From Empedobacter sp036647415 (GTDB taxonomy: Bacteria > Bacteroidota > Bacteroidia > Flavobacteriales > Weeksellaceae), in contig NZ_JAVXKG010000030.1 in the NCBI RefSeq assembly GCF_036647415.1, forward strand, positions 1-42,826: a stretch of 42,826 nt of DNA, given 5' to 3'. Positions 8,636 through 16,898 of the stretch are shown here, one piece after another. The stretch's first letter is position 1. Every line of letters begins with the position of its first letter. The notes beneath the pieces were generated by a model. The model was not told the DNA's origin and made no database searches. It saw only the letters and a program-made list of their open reading frames with translations. A program made the position numbers and the translations under genes.

Positions 8636-10210
8636 ATGGACACAATGACAACAATAATTATTGCTATTGTTACATTAATCGTAGGAGCTGTAGTTGGGTA
8701 TTTTTTATCAAAAAAGTCGGTAGACAAACAGAACCAAGATCTAATTGATGAAGCAACTCGCAAAGCTCAAGTACTGATTAATGATGCTGAAAAAGATGGT
8801 GAAACCATTAAAAAAGAAAAAATATTTCAAGCGAAAGAAAAATTTTTAGAGTTAAAATCTAAACACGAAGAGGTCGTAAATCAACGCGAACGAAAAGTAG
8901 CTGACGCTGAACTAAAAGTTAAAGAAAGAGAAGATCGTAATAAATTAGATTTCTCTGAAATTCAGAAGCAAAAAGATCAGATAAAATCTGAGAAAGGAAA
9001 TATTCAATCTCGTACCGAAAAGCTTAATATTAAGCAAAAAGAAGTAGATACGATGCATAAAAAACAAGTAGAAATACTTGAAAAAATTTCAAATTATTCT
9101 GCAGAGGAAGCTCGCACAGAATTGATTGAAGTGCTGAAAGACGAAGCAAAAACAAAAGCTCAAGCTCATATCCAAGAAATTATGGAAGAAGCAGAGTTAG
9201 ACGCTAAGAATGAAGCACGTAAAATTGTAATTTCTTCTATTCAACGTATTGGTACAGAGCAAGCAATAGAAAATGCTGTTTCTGTATTTAATATCGAATC
9301 AGACGAAATTAAAGGACGTATCATTGGTCGTGAAGGTCGTAATATTCGTGCTATAGAAGCTGCAACAGGAGTTGAGGTTATTGTAGATGACACGCCAGAA
9401 GCAATTATTCTTTCTTGTTTCGATCCTGTTCGTCGTGAAATAGCTCGTTTATCATTACACCGTTTGGTAACAGATGGTCGTATACATCCTGCTCGTATAG
9501 AGGAAGTTGTAGCGAAAACGACAAAACAAATTGAAGACGAAATTATAGAGATTGGTAAGAAAACAATCTTAGATTTAGGAATTCATGGTTTACATAAAGA
9601 TTTAGTTCGTATTGTAGGACGTATGAAATATCGTTCTTCTTACGGTCAAAACTTATTACAACACTCTCGCGAGGTGGCAAACTTAGCAGGAACGTTGGCT
9701 GCGGAATTAGGTTTAAATCCTAAATTAGCAAAACGTGCAGGTTTATTACATGATATTGGTAAAGTTCCTGAACAAGAATCAGAATTACCTCACGCAATCT
9801 TAGGAATGCAGTGGGCAGAAAAATACGGAGAACATCCAGATGTAATTAATGCAATTGGAGCTCACCACGACGAAATTGAAATGACATCTTTATTGTCGCC
9901 AATTATTCAGGTTGCCGATGCAATTTCTGGAGCTCGTCCAGGCGCGCGTCGTCAAGTTGTAGAATCATATATGCAACGTTTAAAAGATTTGGAAGCTACA
10001 GCACTTAATTTTGATGGTGTAGAAAAAGCATACGCAATTCAGGCAGGTCGTGAGTTACGTGTGATTGTAGAAAGTGATAAAGTAGATGATGCAAAAGCTG
10101 CAGAATTATCTTTCTTAATTTCTGATAAAATTCAAAACGAAATGACATACCCAGGTCAAGTTCGTGTTACAGTAATTCGTGAAACGAGAGCTGTAAATAT
10201 TGCAAGATAA
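8636..10210 (+). CDS. rny: Ribonuclease Y
   Basis: This is a membrane-anchored endoribonuclease that starts mRNA decay. The 524-residue length is standard. One N-terminal membrane helix (about residues 5-25) is followed by a long charged coiled coil (about 30-205), a KH RNA-binding domain (IKGRIIGREGRNIRAIEAATG, about 223-280), and an HD domain with the metal-binding His-Asp pair at 372-373 (LLHDIGK). The end TYPGQVRVTVIRE is typical. The start at 8636 (MDTMTT) or at codon 4 is equally possible. It lies just after the 6S RNA terminator, so it either reads through or has a promoter inside the 6S region. A strong terminator follows. Confidence 0.96.
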   Translation: MDTMTTIIIAIVTLIVGAVVGYFLSKKSVDKQNQDLIDEATRKAQVLINDAEKDGETIKKEKIFQAKEKFLELKSKHEEVVNQRERKVADAELKVKEREDRNKLDFSEIQKQKDQIKSEKGNIQSRTEKLNIKQKEVDTMHKKQVEILEKISNYSAEEARTELIEVLKDEAKTKAQAHIQEIMEEAELDAKNEARKIVISSIQRIGTEQAIENAVSVFNIESDEIKGRIIGREGRNIRAIEAATGVEVIVDDTPEAIILSCFDPVRREIARLSLHRLVTDGRIHPARIEEVVAKTTKQIEDEIIEIGKKTILDLGIHGLHKDLVRIVGRMKYRSSYGQNLLQHSREVANLAGTLAAELGLNPKLAKRAGLLHDIGKVPEQESELPHAILGMQWAEKYGEHPDVINAIGAHHDEIEMTSLLSPIIQVADAISGARPGARRQVVESYMQRLKDLEATALNFDGVEKAYAIQAGRELRVIVESDKVDDAKAAELSFLISDKIQNEMTYPGQVRVTVIRETRAVNIAR

Positions 10211-10233
10211 AATTTAGAATTTAATATTTTCTT

Positions 10234-10268
10234 ATAGGCAAGTCTACATCAAGGCTTGCCTATTTTTT
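10234..10268 (+). terminator. Terminator of rny
   Basis: A 9-bp stem ATAGGCAAG/CTTGCCTAT (10234-10242 and 10255-10263) runs into a T-run to 10268. Confidence 0.88.
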
Positions 10269-10592
10269 GTGTTAATTTATAGAAAAATAATAGAACATAT
10301 AGTTGTAGTTTTGATAAAAATTATTAACTTATAGGGGATATAACTATAAAAACAATAAATTGAAAATCAAGTAATTAACAACTTGTTGATAACCTTTTTA
10401 ATTTTTAAGATTCCAAAATTTTTAATTGTAAAATCTTATCTTAATTTTGAAAGAAACCATAAGTTGTCAAAGCGAAATTGTAACACTATTGAGGTTCAAT
10501 TATTAAAAAAAATACACCTATTTATCTTCGATAAAAAAACCTATTCTAATCGCTTTTAACGCTAACTATTAATTAAAAAAGACCGAAAAAAC
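10269..10592 (+). promoter_or_regulatory. Long AT-rich leader/promoter region of nrdB-nrdA
   Basis: These 324 bp hold no ORF of note. Two TAnnTTTG-like boxes are visible (10306-10313 and 10442-10449), neither with a TTG at the right distance. An 18-bp imperfect palindrome TTAACAAC-TT-GTTGATAA lies at 10376-10393 and could be an operator. The RNR genes probably start from here, but I cannot fix the start point. Confidence 0.4.
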
Positions 10593-11552
10593 ATGTCAAT
10601 ATTTGATAAAAGAGTAAATTATAAACCGTTTGAATATCCAGAAATTTTAACGTTTACAGAAGCAATTCAAAAATCATATTGGGTACACGGAGAAGTAGAT
10701 TTTACTTCGGATATTCAAGATTTTAATGCGAATTTAGACGAAGTAAACAGAGAAATTCACAAACGCTCTATTTTATCAATTGCACAAATTGAGGTTACTG
10801 TAAAAGGTTTTTGGGGAGATTTGTATCACTATTTTCCAAAACCAGAATTAAATGGTTTGGGAGCTACTTTTGCAGAATGTGAGTTTAGACATTCTGAGGC
10901 ATATTCTCGAATTTTAGAAGTTAATGGTTACTTGGACGAGTTTAGTATTGCGTTACAAAATCCAATTTTCAAGAGTTATAATGACTTTGTTGGAGATATT
11001 ATGCGCGATCAAAACAAATCGATTGTAGAGAAATTATTATTTTTTGCTTTAGTTATCGAGGATAGTTCTTTGTTTTCAAAATTTGCAAACATCTTAGCAT
11101 TTACACGCTTTGATGGATTAATGAAAAATACAGCAAATATTATTGCTTGGACATCTACGGATGAACAAATACACGCAAATGCAGGTATTTATTTAATCAA
11201 TAAAATTAGAGAAGAAGGTTTATTACCAGCAGAATTAGATCAAAATTGGGTAGAAACTGCGGTTCGTGGTTATATTGACCAAGAAGAAAGTATGTTGAAC
11301 TGGATTTTCGAGAAAGGAGAATTTGGTTATTATACCAAACAAGATTTATTAAATTATATGAAATACCGTATTGATGAAGCAATTACAAAAATTGGTTTCA
11401 AGAAAATATTTCATATTTCACAAGAGCAATTCAAAGCAATGGCTTGGTTTGAAGAAGAAGTTTTCGCAAGTAGTTTAGACGATTTTTTCGCTAAAAGACC
11501 TGTAGATTACACAAAACATGACAAAAGTATTTCGGCAGACGATTTGTTCTAA
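10593..11552 (+). CDS. nrdB: Ribonucleotide reductase class I, small (radical) subunit
   Basis: NrdB houses the metal-radical cofactor that drives deoxyribonucleotide synthesis by NrdA. All six expected metal ligands are visible: E67, E97, H100, E156, E191 and H194. The radical Tyr is kept (Y104, in EFRHSEAY). The first ligand is Glu where E. coli has Asp. At 319 residues it is short and has no N-terminal ATP cone, unlike the NrdB proteins of some other flavobacteria. The C-terminus DKSISADDLF should be the tail that docks on NrdA. nrdA follows after 67 bp, so the two are probably co-transcribed. Confidence 0.95.
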   Translation: MSIFDKRVNYKPFEYPEILTFTEAIQKSYWVHGEVDFTSDIQDFNANLDEVNREIHKRSILSIAQIEVTVKGFWGDLYHYFPKPELNGLGATFAECEFRHSEAYSRILEVNGYLDEFSIALQNPIFKSYNDFVGDIMRDQNKSIVEKLLFFALVIEDSSLFSKFANILAFTRFDGLMKNTANIIAWTSTDEQIHANAGIYLINKIREEGLLPAELDQNWVETAVRGYIDQEESMLNWIFEKGEFGYYTKQDLLNYMKYRIDEAITKIGFKKIFHISQEQFKAMAWFEEEVFASSLDDFFAKRPVDYTKHDKSISADDLF

Positions 11553-11619
11553 TCTGAAATATTATCATCAAAACACAACTTTTATACATAAAATATTACA
11601 TCAATAAAATTCTAAAACT

Positions 11620-13320
11620 ATGGATCAACCAATTTCACACGACGAAGTTCAAAATACATTTTTTGACGGAGAAACGCCAAAATTATGGTGGAAAAATTCA
11701 GAATCTGAACAAATTTTGAACAGAGGTTATTTGCTAAAAGGTGAAACTGTAGAAGGAGCAATTGATCGTATTACTGCAGCAGCGGCAAAGCGTCTATATA
11801 AACCAGAATTGCAAGAATCTTTCAAAGAAATGATTGAGCGTGGTTGGATGAGTTTATCTTCACCAATTTGGGCAAATATGGGAACAGAGCGTGGTTTACC
11901 AATTTCTTGTTTCAATGTTCATATTCCAGATAGTATAGAAGGAATTACGCACAAATTAGGCGAAGTTATCATGCAAACGAAAATTGGTGGTGGAACTTCT
12001 GGTTATTTTGGAGAATTACGTGAGCGTGGTGCTACAATTACAGACAACGGAAAGAGTAGTGGAGCGGTTTCTTTTATGGAATTGTTCAACTCTGCAATGA
12101 ATGTTGTTTCACAAGGTTCTACTCGTCGTGGTGCTTTTGCGGCTTATTTAGACATCGATCATCCAGATATTGAAGAATTTTTGAAGATTAAATCTATCGG
12201 AAGTTCTATTCAAAATTTATTTTATGGTGTTTGTGTACCAGATTATTGGATGCAAGAAATGATAGATGGTGATGCGGATAAACGTCAAATTTGGGCAAAA
12301 GTTTTAGAATCTCGTCAAGAAAAAGGTTTACCTTATTTATTCTTTTCAGATAATGTAAATAAAAATAAACCACAGGTTTACAAGGATTTAGGTATGCGAA
12401 TTAATGCATCTAATCTTTGTTCAGAAATTATGTTACCATCAGCAGAAGACGAATCTTTTATTTGTTGTTTATCATCTATGAATTTAGAATTGTATGATGA
12501 ATGGAAAGATACAGAAGCTGTAAAGTTAGCTATTTTCTTCTTAGACGCTGTTTTACAGGAATTTATAGAGAAAACGGAAGGAAACCATTATTTGGCTTCA
12601 GCTAATCGTTTTGCGAAACGTCACCGTGCATTAGGTTTAGGCGTTTTGGGATGGCATTCTTATTTACAACGCAACATGATTCCTTTTGAAGGAATGGAGG
12701 CAAAATTGCGTACGACAGAAATTTTCAAACATATTCAGTCAAAAGCAGATAGAGCAACAGAAGAATTAGCACGTATTTACGGAGAACCAGAAGTATTGAA
12801 AGGTTACGGACGTCGTAATACAACAACGTGTGCTATTGCGCCAACTACGTCTTCTTCGGCTATTTTAGGGCAAACATCTCCAGGAATTGAGCCATTTGCA
12901 TCTAATTATTACAAAGCAGGATTATCGAAAGGTAATTTCATGCGTAAGAATAAATATTTGACAAAATTATTACAAGAAAAAGGCTTAGATAACGAAGATG
13001 TTTGGCGTGGAATTATGTTGAATGGTGGTTCTGTACAACACATCGCAGAATTGTCGCAAGAGGAGAAAGATGTTTTCAAGACATTCAAAGAAATTTCTCA
13101 ATTAGAGATTATTCAACAAGCAGCGATTCGTCAAAAATATGTCGATCAATCACAATCATTAAATCTTAATATTCCAGCAGAATTAGCGGTAAAAGAAGTA
13201 AATAAATTAATGATAGAGGCATGGCAATTAGGTGTGAAAACTTTATATTATCAACGTTCTCAATCTGTTTCAAAAGAATTAGTAGCAAATTTAGTTTCTT
13301 GTTCTTCTTGTGAGTCTTAA
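11620..13320 (+). CDS. nrdA: Ribonucleotide reductase class I, large (catalytic) subunit, compact form
   Basis: NrdA reduces ribonucleoside diphosphates in the cytoplasm. Active-site residues are in place: C97 (PISCFN) and C282 as the reducing pair, C267 and E269 in SNLCSEI as thiyl-radical Cys and Glu, Y543-Y544 (TLYYQ) for radical transfer, and a C-terminal CSSC pair (C561/C564) for re-reduction. It is only 566 residues, against about 760 in E. coli, and begins straight at the ten-stranded barrel region. It therefore lacks the ATP cone that senses dATP. Since NrdB lacks one too, the usual overall on/off switch is absent from this enzyme. A hairpin terminator follows the stop. Confidence 0.95.
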   Translation: MDQPISHDEVQNTFFDGETPKLWWKNSESEQILNRGYLLKGETVEGAIDRITAAAAKRLYKPELQESFKEMIERGWMSLSSPIWANMGTERGLPISCFNVHIPDSIEGITHKLGEVIMQTKIGGGTSGYFGELRERGATITDNGKSSGAVSFMELFNSAMNVVSQGSTRRGAFAAYLDIDHPDIEEFLKIKSIGSSIQNLFYGVCVPDYWMQEMIDGDADKRQIWAKVLESRQEKGLPYLFFSDNVNKNKPQVYKDLGMRINASNLCSEIMLPSAEDESFICCLSSMNLELYDEWKDTEAVKLAIFFLDAVLQEFIEKTEGNHYLASANRFAKRHRALGLGVLGWHSYLQRNMIPFEGMEAKLRTTEIFKHIQSKADRATEELARIYGEPEVLKGYGRRNTTTCAIAPTTSSSAILGQTSPGIEPFASNYYKAGLSKGNFMRKNKYLTKLLQEKGLDNEDVWRGIMLNGGSVQHIAELSQEEKDVFKTFKEISQLEIIQQAAIRQKYVDQSQSLNLNIPAELAVKEVNKLMIEAWQLGVKTLYYQRSQSVSKELVANLVSCSSCES

Positions 13321-13348
13321 TAGGAAAAGATATATTTTATCATAAATG

Positions 13349-13374
13349 AAAATCCGCTTTTAGAGCGGATTTTT
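13349..13374 (+). terminator. Terminator of nrdB-nrdA
   Basis: A perfect 10-bp stem AAAATCCGCT/AGCGGATTTT (13349-13358 and 13364-13373) has a 5-nt loop and ends in T residues, 28 bp after the nrdA stop. Confidence 0.85.
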
Positions 13375-13434
13375 GAATTTTATTAATTAAAAAATTTAGT
13401 AATTATCGAACAAAATTTTAATCATTTAAAGTCG

Positions 13435-14103
13435 TTGAAAAAAAAGGCTGTATTAATTAATATTATTGGATGTATTTTAGGTTTGAGTACATTTCTTTCT
13501 CCTTATTTCAAGGAAGTTTTAATTTACATTTCGTTTTTTTTTCCTATTTTTTGTATATTTTTAGTTAGATATTATCATGGTTTAATCTCAATAGAACCTG
13601 AAATCAGACCTAATATTCCAACAATTTCTATTGGTTTTATTTTGTCTTGTTTTGGAATTATCGGTAGAAGTTTTATCGATTATAACGTGTTAGATCATAG
13701 TAATATATGGATTCCATCCATTATAATAGCGTTATTAATTCTAACAATTTATTATTTTAATAATTTTATAGAATTGATTTCTAAAAAAGAGCATTTAGTT
13801 TATAATATTTTTATTATACTATTAATTGAAGGATTTTCTTTTTATTCCGTTATCATAGTTAATTGTATGTACGATAAATCTACTCCTCAAGTTTTTGAAA
13901 CTCATATTTTAAATAAAATTGAAACGAGAAAAATAAGAAGAAAAGTATATTATTTAATTATTGAAGATTGGAATAATAAATTTGGAGAAAAAAAGATAAA
14001 AACAGATTATAGAAAATATTATTCAAGTTTTATTGGAGAAAAACTAAAAATAGAACAAAAACGAGGAAAGTTTGATGCATCTTGGTATTATTTTATTGAG
14101 TGA
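13435..14103 (+). CDS. Integral membrane protein of unknown function
   Basis: The product has 222 residues with a probable TTG start (MKKKAVLINIIG). About five hydrophobic segments are visible (near 5-25, 28-45, 62-80, 92-112 and 122-143), then a basic C-terminal domain of about 75 residues (from KIETRKIRRKVYYLI) that is likely cytoplasmic or periplasmic. I do not recognise a family. It lies between two terminators, so it is a one-gene unit. Its coding sequence is more AT-rich than its neighbours, and AT-rich lone genes of this sort are often lineage-specific. Confidence 0.65.
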   Translation: MKKKAVLINIIGCILGLSTFLSPYFKEVLIYISFFFPIFCIFLVRYYHGLISIEPEIRPNIPTISIGFILSCFGIIGRSFIDYNVLDHSNIWIPSIIIALLILTIYYFNNFIELISKKEHLVYNIFIILLIEGFSFYSVIIVNCMYDKSTPQVFETHILNKIETRKIRRKVYYLIIEDWNNKFGEKKIKTDYRKYYSSFIGEKLKIEQKRGKFDASWYYFIE

Positions 14104-14170
14104 TTTTAAAATAGATTTTCATTTAAAATAATTGGATATTTTAGAACTAAGATTAAAAAGAATTATTATT

Positions 14171-14217
14171 AAAAAAAGAGAGAATTTCGTTATACTAAAC
14201 GAAATTCTCTCTTTTTT
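14171..14217. terminator. Bidirectional terminator between convergent genes
   Basis: A 20-bp stem AAAAAAGAGAGAATTTCGTT / AACGAAATTCTCTCTTTTTT works on both strands. It serves the membrane protein from the left and can back up the DUF2490-like gene from the right. Confidence 0.88.
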
Positions 14218-14218
14218 A

Positions 14219-14278
14219 GTCATTCTGAACTCGTTTCAGAATCACATATTTTAGATAAAAAACTGAACTGAATTCAGT
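14219..14278. repeat. Solitary copy of the dispersed repeat module, plus a 12-bp palindrome
   Basis: GTCATTCTGAACTCGTTTCAGAATC (14219-14243, given here in two parts: GTCATTCTGAACTC and GTTTCAGAATC) matches the first module of the repeat array at 41973-42826. A perfect palindrome ACTGAATTCAGT follows at 14267-14278. It lies in the intergenic space just after a terminator, a usual place for such repeats. Confidence 0.6.
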
Positions 14279-14302
14279 CTTTCAATAATTTTAAAAAGAG
14301 AT

Positions 14303-14983
14303 TTATATCGGATTATTTATTGTTAATCCAAGCATCAATTGATTGGTGTGTGATGTTTTTTGACTTTGTAACATATAACCAGCTTCAAAACTAAATGTTG
14401 GCGAAATAAAATAGCCTAAGCTCAATCCTAATCGATTTCTATCAAAGGTTTTATCTTTCACAGCTTGTAAAAATAATTCGTCATAAGCCTTCAAATACCA
14501 TGTGTTGTTGATTAATTTTGTGTTATTTAATGGCACGGTAGCACTTAATTGATAACGAAAACGAAATTGTGTGTCGTTTTGTAAAAATCGTTCTTCAACA
14601 CGAAAACGATGTGCCAAATTAAAACGATTTATAGCATGTTTTGTATTAAATTGTTGATATAAACGATGTTCGTGATTGTGCGAATAATCGTGATCTAAAG
14701 TCGGAACTCTATTTTGAACATAGGCGTAACCAGCCAAAATTGTGTTGTTATTTTCGGTCAAATTATAACCAATTCCACCGCGAATTAACAGTTGTTGCAA
14801 TTGATCTAAATCCTCGTAAGTACGATATTGAATATCAGATTGAAAAGACCAATCTTTATCAATTTTTTGATTGATATTTAAAATTCCCCATGTTCTAAAA
14901 TCACTTTCTTGTGCTAATCCCACTTGCAAACTTCCTACAACAATAGCTGCGACCAAATATTTCCTCATCAATAACATTTTCAT
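14303..14983 (-). CDS. DUF2490-like outer-membrane beta-barrel protein
   Basis: The product has 226 residues. A signal peptide ends at QVGLAQ (about residue 24). The mature part shows alternating hydrophobic and polar strands with many aromatic girdle residues (FRTWGILNINQKIDKDWSFQ, HRFRVEERFLQ), as in the DUF2490 family of small outer-membrane barrels. Function is unknown. The ATG at 14983 is used; a Met five codons later (MRKYLVAA) gives an equally good signal peptide. It is downstream of, and co-directional with, the LLM oxidoreductase, but a terminator lies between them. Confidence 0.8.
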   Translation of the reverse strand: MKMLLMRKYLVAAIVVGSLQVGLAQESDFRTWGILNINQKIDKDWSFQSDIQYRTYEDLDQLQQLLIRGGIGYNLTENNNTILAGYAYVQNRVPTLDHDYSHNHEHRLYQQFNTKHAINRFNLAHRFRVEERFLQNDTQFRFRYQLSATVPLNNTKLINNTWYLKAYDELFLQAVKDKTFDRNRLGLSLGYFISPTFSFEAGYMLQSQKTSHTNQLMLGLTINNPI

Positions 14984-14995
14984 TCTGCACTAAAA

Positions 14996-15029
14996 ATAAA
15001 AAAAGACACGCTATAAATAGGTGTCTTTT
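14996..15029 (-). terminator. Terminator of the LLM oxidoreductase gene
   Basis: A 9-bp stem AAAAGACAC/GTGTCTTTT (15001-15009 and 15021-15029) has an 11-nt loop and a T-rich tail on the minus strand, 14 bp past the stop. Confidence 0.8.
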
Positions 15030-15042
15030 GTCAGTTATTATT

Positions 15043-16074
15043 TTATTTTGAAGTATTTTTTATTTTCGGAACAATTTCTTTTCCAAAGATTTCGATAGAT
15101 TTCATAATTTCTGAATGATCTGGCGCACCAACGTCCATATGAGCCGAGAAGCGAGTAAGACCAAACATTTCTTTGTATTGTAAAATTTTATCAACTGCTA
15201 AATTTGCATCACCAACAACCAAATGTCCGTTTGTAGAACGTCCGTAATCAAATTGTGGTTGTGTGTATTTTGGCCAACCTCTTGATGCTCCGATTCGTGT
15301 CATTTGTGCTGCATAAATTGGGAAATATTTTTCGGCAACTTCTTCATTATTTTCTCCAAAAAAAGAATGCATGTGTACACCAATTTGCATTTTATCAATA
15401 TCATGTCCATTTTCTTGATAAACCATTTTGTAAATCTCAAATAATGGTTTAAAATCAGCAGGATTTCCACCAATTATAGCAATCATAATTGGTAAACCAA
15501 GCGTTGCAGCTCTTACTACAGACGATTTTGTACCACCTACGGCAACCCAAATAGGAAGTTGTTGTTGTACTGGTTTTGGATAAATAGTTTGATTGATAAT
15601 TGGCATTCTATATTCTCCTCTCCAATTGATAACTTCTTCTTGATTTAACTGTAACAATAAACGTAGTTTTTCATCAAATAAAGGTTCATATTCGCTCAAA
15701 TCATAACCAAAAAGTGGGTAAGATTCTATAAAAGAACCACGTCCAGCAGTTATTTCTGCGCGTCCATTAGATAAATTATCAACCGTAGAAAAATCTTGAT
15801 AAAGTTTGACAGGATCGGTAGAACTGATAACAGAAACGGCGCTACCTAATTTTATATTTTTAGTAACGGTAGACAAGGCAGCCAATACAATTTCGGGCGA
15901 AGAAACAGCATAATCTTTGCGATGATGTTCTCCAATTCCGAAAAAATCTAAACCAACTTCGTCCATTAGTTTTACTTCCTCTATTATTTCTGTTAACCTC
16001 TGTTGAGGAGATTGTATATATCCAGTTTTTTGGTCGATGCGAACATCTCCAAACATTCCTATTCCTAATTCCAT
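15043..16074 (-). CDS. LLM-class flavin-dependent oxidoreductase (luciferase-like)
   Basis: This is a bacterial luciferase-like TIM-barrel flavoenzyme of unknown substrate, probably an FMNH2-dependent monooxygenase or F420-independent reductase. Visible family marks are LGIGMFGDVR at the N-terminus, FFGIGEHHRKDYAVSSPE, the beta strand IKLGSAVSVISSTDPVKLYQ, and GRAEITAGRGS. I start it at the ATG of MELGIG (16072-16074, 343 residues). The upstream ATG at 16095 lies inside a TAAATTTG box (16093-16100, minus strand), which would be the -7 element, and adds only MYHQSII. It has its own terminator and no functional neighbours. Confidence 0.88.
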   Translation of the reverse strand: MELGIGMFGDVRIDQKTGYIQSPQQRLTEIIEEVKLMDEVGLDFFGIGEHHRKDYAVSSPEIVLAALSTVTKNIKLGSAVSVISSTDPVKLYQDFSTVDNLSNGRAEITAGRGSFIESYPLFGYDLSEYEPLFDEKLRLLLQLNQEEVINWRGEYRMPIINQTIYPKPVQQQLPIWVAVGGTKSSVVRAATLGLPIMIAIIGGNPADFKPLFEIYKMVYQENGHDIDKMQIGVHMHSFFGENNEEVAEKYFPIYAAQMTRIGASRGWPKYTQPQFDYGRSTNGHLVVGDANLAVDKILQYKEMFGLTRFSAHMDVGAPDHSEIMKSIEIFGKEIVPKIKNTSK

Positions 16075-16140
16075 AATTATTGATTGATGATACAAATTTA
16101 TGGTGTAATAGTTATAGAAAGGTTGATGTAGGGTAAGAAC

Positions 16141-16179
16141 AAAAAAGAGTTAATTCGATTTTGGATGAATTAACTCTTT
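16141..16179 (-). terminator. Terminator of the miaE-like gene
   Basis: A perfect 13-bp stem AAAGAGTTAATTC/GAATTAACTCTTT (16144-16156 and 16167-16179) has a T-run on the minus strand, 20 bp past the stop at 16199. Confidence 0.85.
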
Positions 16180-16198
16180 CTGATTTGTTTTATATTTT

Positions 16199-16780
16199 TT
16201 AGCCGTGTATTGCTTCTTTATTTCCGTAAGATTGGATAAGGTTTCCTTCAAAATTTAACCATTCTTTCCAACGTTTTTCTACATCTACATCTGTTGATAA
16301 TTTGCGAGCAAAATTAAGAAAAGTTGTATAATGATTGGCTTCAGAAACCATTAATTCATGATAGAATTTTGCTAATTCATCATCATTTATATTTTGTGAT
16401 AATGTACGAAAACGTTCGCAGCTTCTTGCTTCTATCATAGCTGCAAAAAGTAAACGATCTACAAAAGCCATGTTACGAGAACCGTCTTTTTTACAGAATT
16501 TCATCAATTGACCTACATAATCATCTTTGCGTTCTCGTCCTAAAACATAACCACGTTGTTGAATGATTTCGACCACCATTTTGAAATGTTGCATTTCCTC
16601 TATTGCAATATCAGACATTTCTTGTACAAATTCATCATGTTCAGAATTGTAGGCAATCATCGTAATTGCATTGGTAGCGGCTTTTTGCTCACACCAAGCG
16701 TGATCTGTTAATATTTCTTCTAAATTTCTTTCAGCAATATCAGCCCAACGTGGGTCTGTTAGTAATTTTAATCCTAGCAT
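16199..16780 (-). CDS. miaE: tRNA-(ms2io6A37) hydroxylase, MiaE-like diiron protein
   Basis: MiaE hydroxylates the isopentenyl group of ms2i6A at tRNA position 37. The 193-residue protein is a ferritin-like four-helix bundle. The diiron ligands are all visible: E31 (CEQKA), E62 and H65 (EEMQHF), E117 (EARSCERF), E147 and H150 (SEANHY). It is co-directional with the LLM oxidoreductase gene downstream, but a strong hairpin separates them. A TAATTTTG box (16800-16807, minus strand) may be its -7 element. Other ferritin-like hydroxylases look similar, but the EARSCERF and SEANHY pattern favours MiaE. Confidence 0.88.
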   Translation of the reverse strand: MLGLKLLTDPRWADIAERNLEEILTDHAWCEQKAATNAITMIAYNSEHDEFVQEMSDIAIEEMQHFKMVVEIIQQRGYVLGRERKDDYVGQLMKFCKKDGSRNMAFVDRLLFAAMIEARSCERFRTLSQNINDDELAKFYHELMVSEANHYTTFLNFARKLSTDVDVEKRWKEWLNFEGNLIQSYGNKEAIHG

Positions 16781-16886
16781 TGTAAAGCATTCTTAACTGC
16801 AAAATTACGAAATATTATTAGGATTAAAGAATGATTGATTTTTTGAACACTGAATTTGAATGATTAAATATTAGAATTAAAACGAT

Positions 16887-16894
16887 TATTTTTG
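16887..16894 (+). promoter_or_regulatory. Candidate -7 box directly before the glycosyltransferase ATG
   Basis: TATTTTTG matches TAnnTTTG and ends only 4 bp before the ATG at 16899, so a start 6-7 nt downstream would give a leaderless mRNA. No TTG lies at 19-20 bp upstream; the nearest, at 16856, is too far. The match could be chance. Confidence 0.4.
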
Positions 16895-16898
16895 TAAA

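Noticed and set aside
8557..8763. A 68-codon minus-strand ORF across the 6S RNA and rny start
   Set aside because: It is antisense to the 6S RNA and to rny and shows no coding features.
10291..10350. Tandem NrdR boxes before nrdB
   Set aside because: ACATATAGTTGT and GATATAACTATA resemble the ACACTATATATAGTGT consensus at only about half of the positions, and AT-rich DNA gives such matches by chance.
10593..11552. Tyr-less NrdB (class Ic or Ie type)
   Set aside because: The first ligand is Glu as in Chlamydia NrdB, but the radical Tyr is present (Y104), and all carboxylate ligands are intact.
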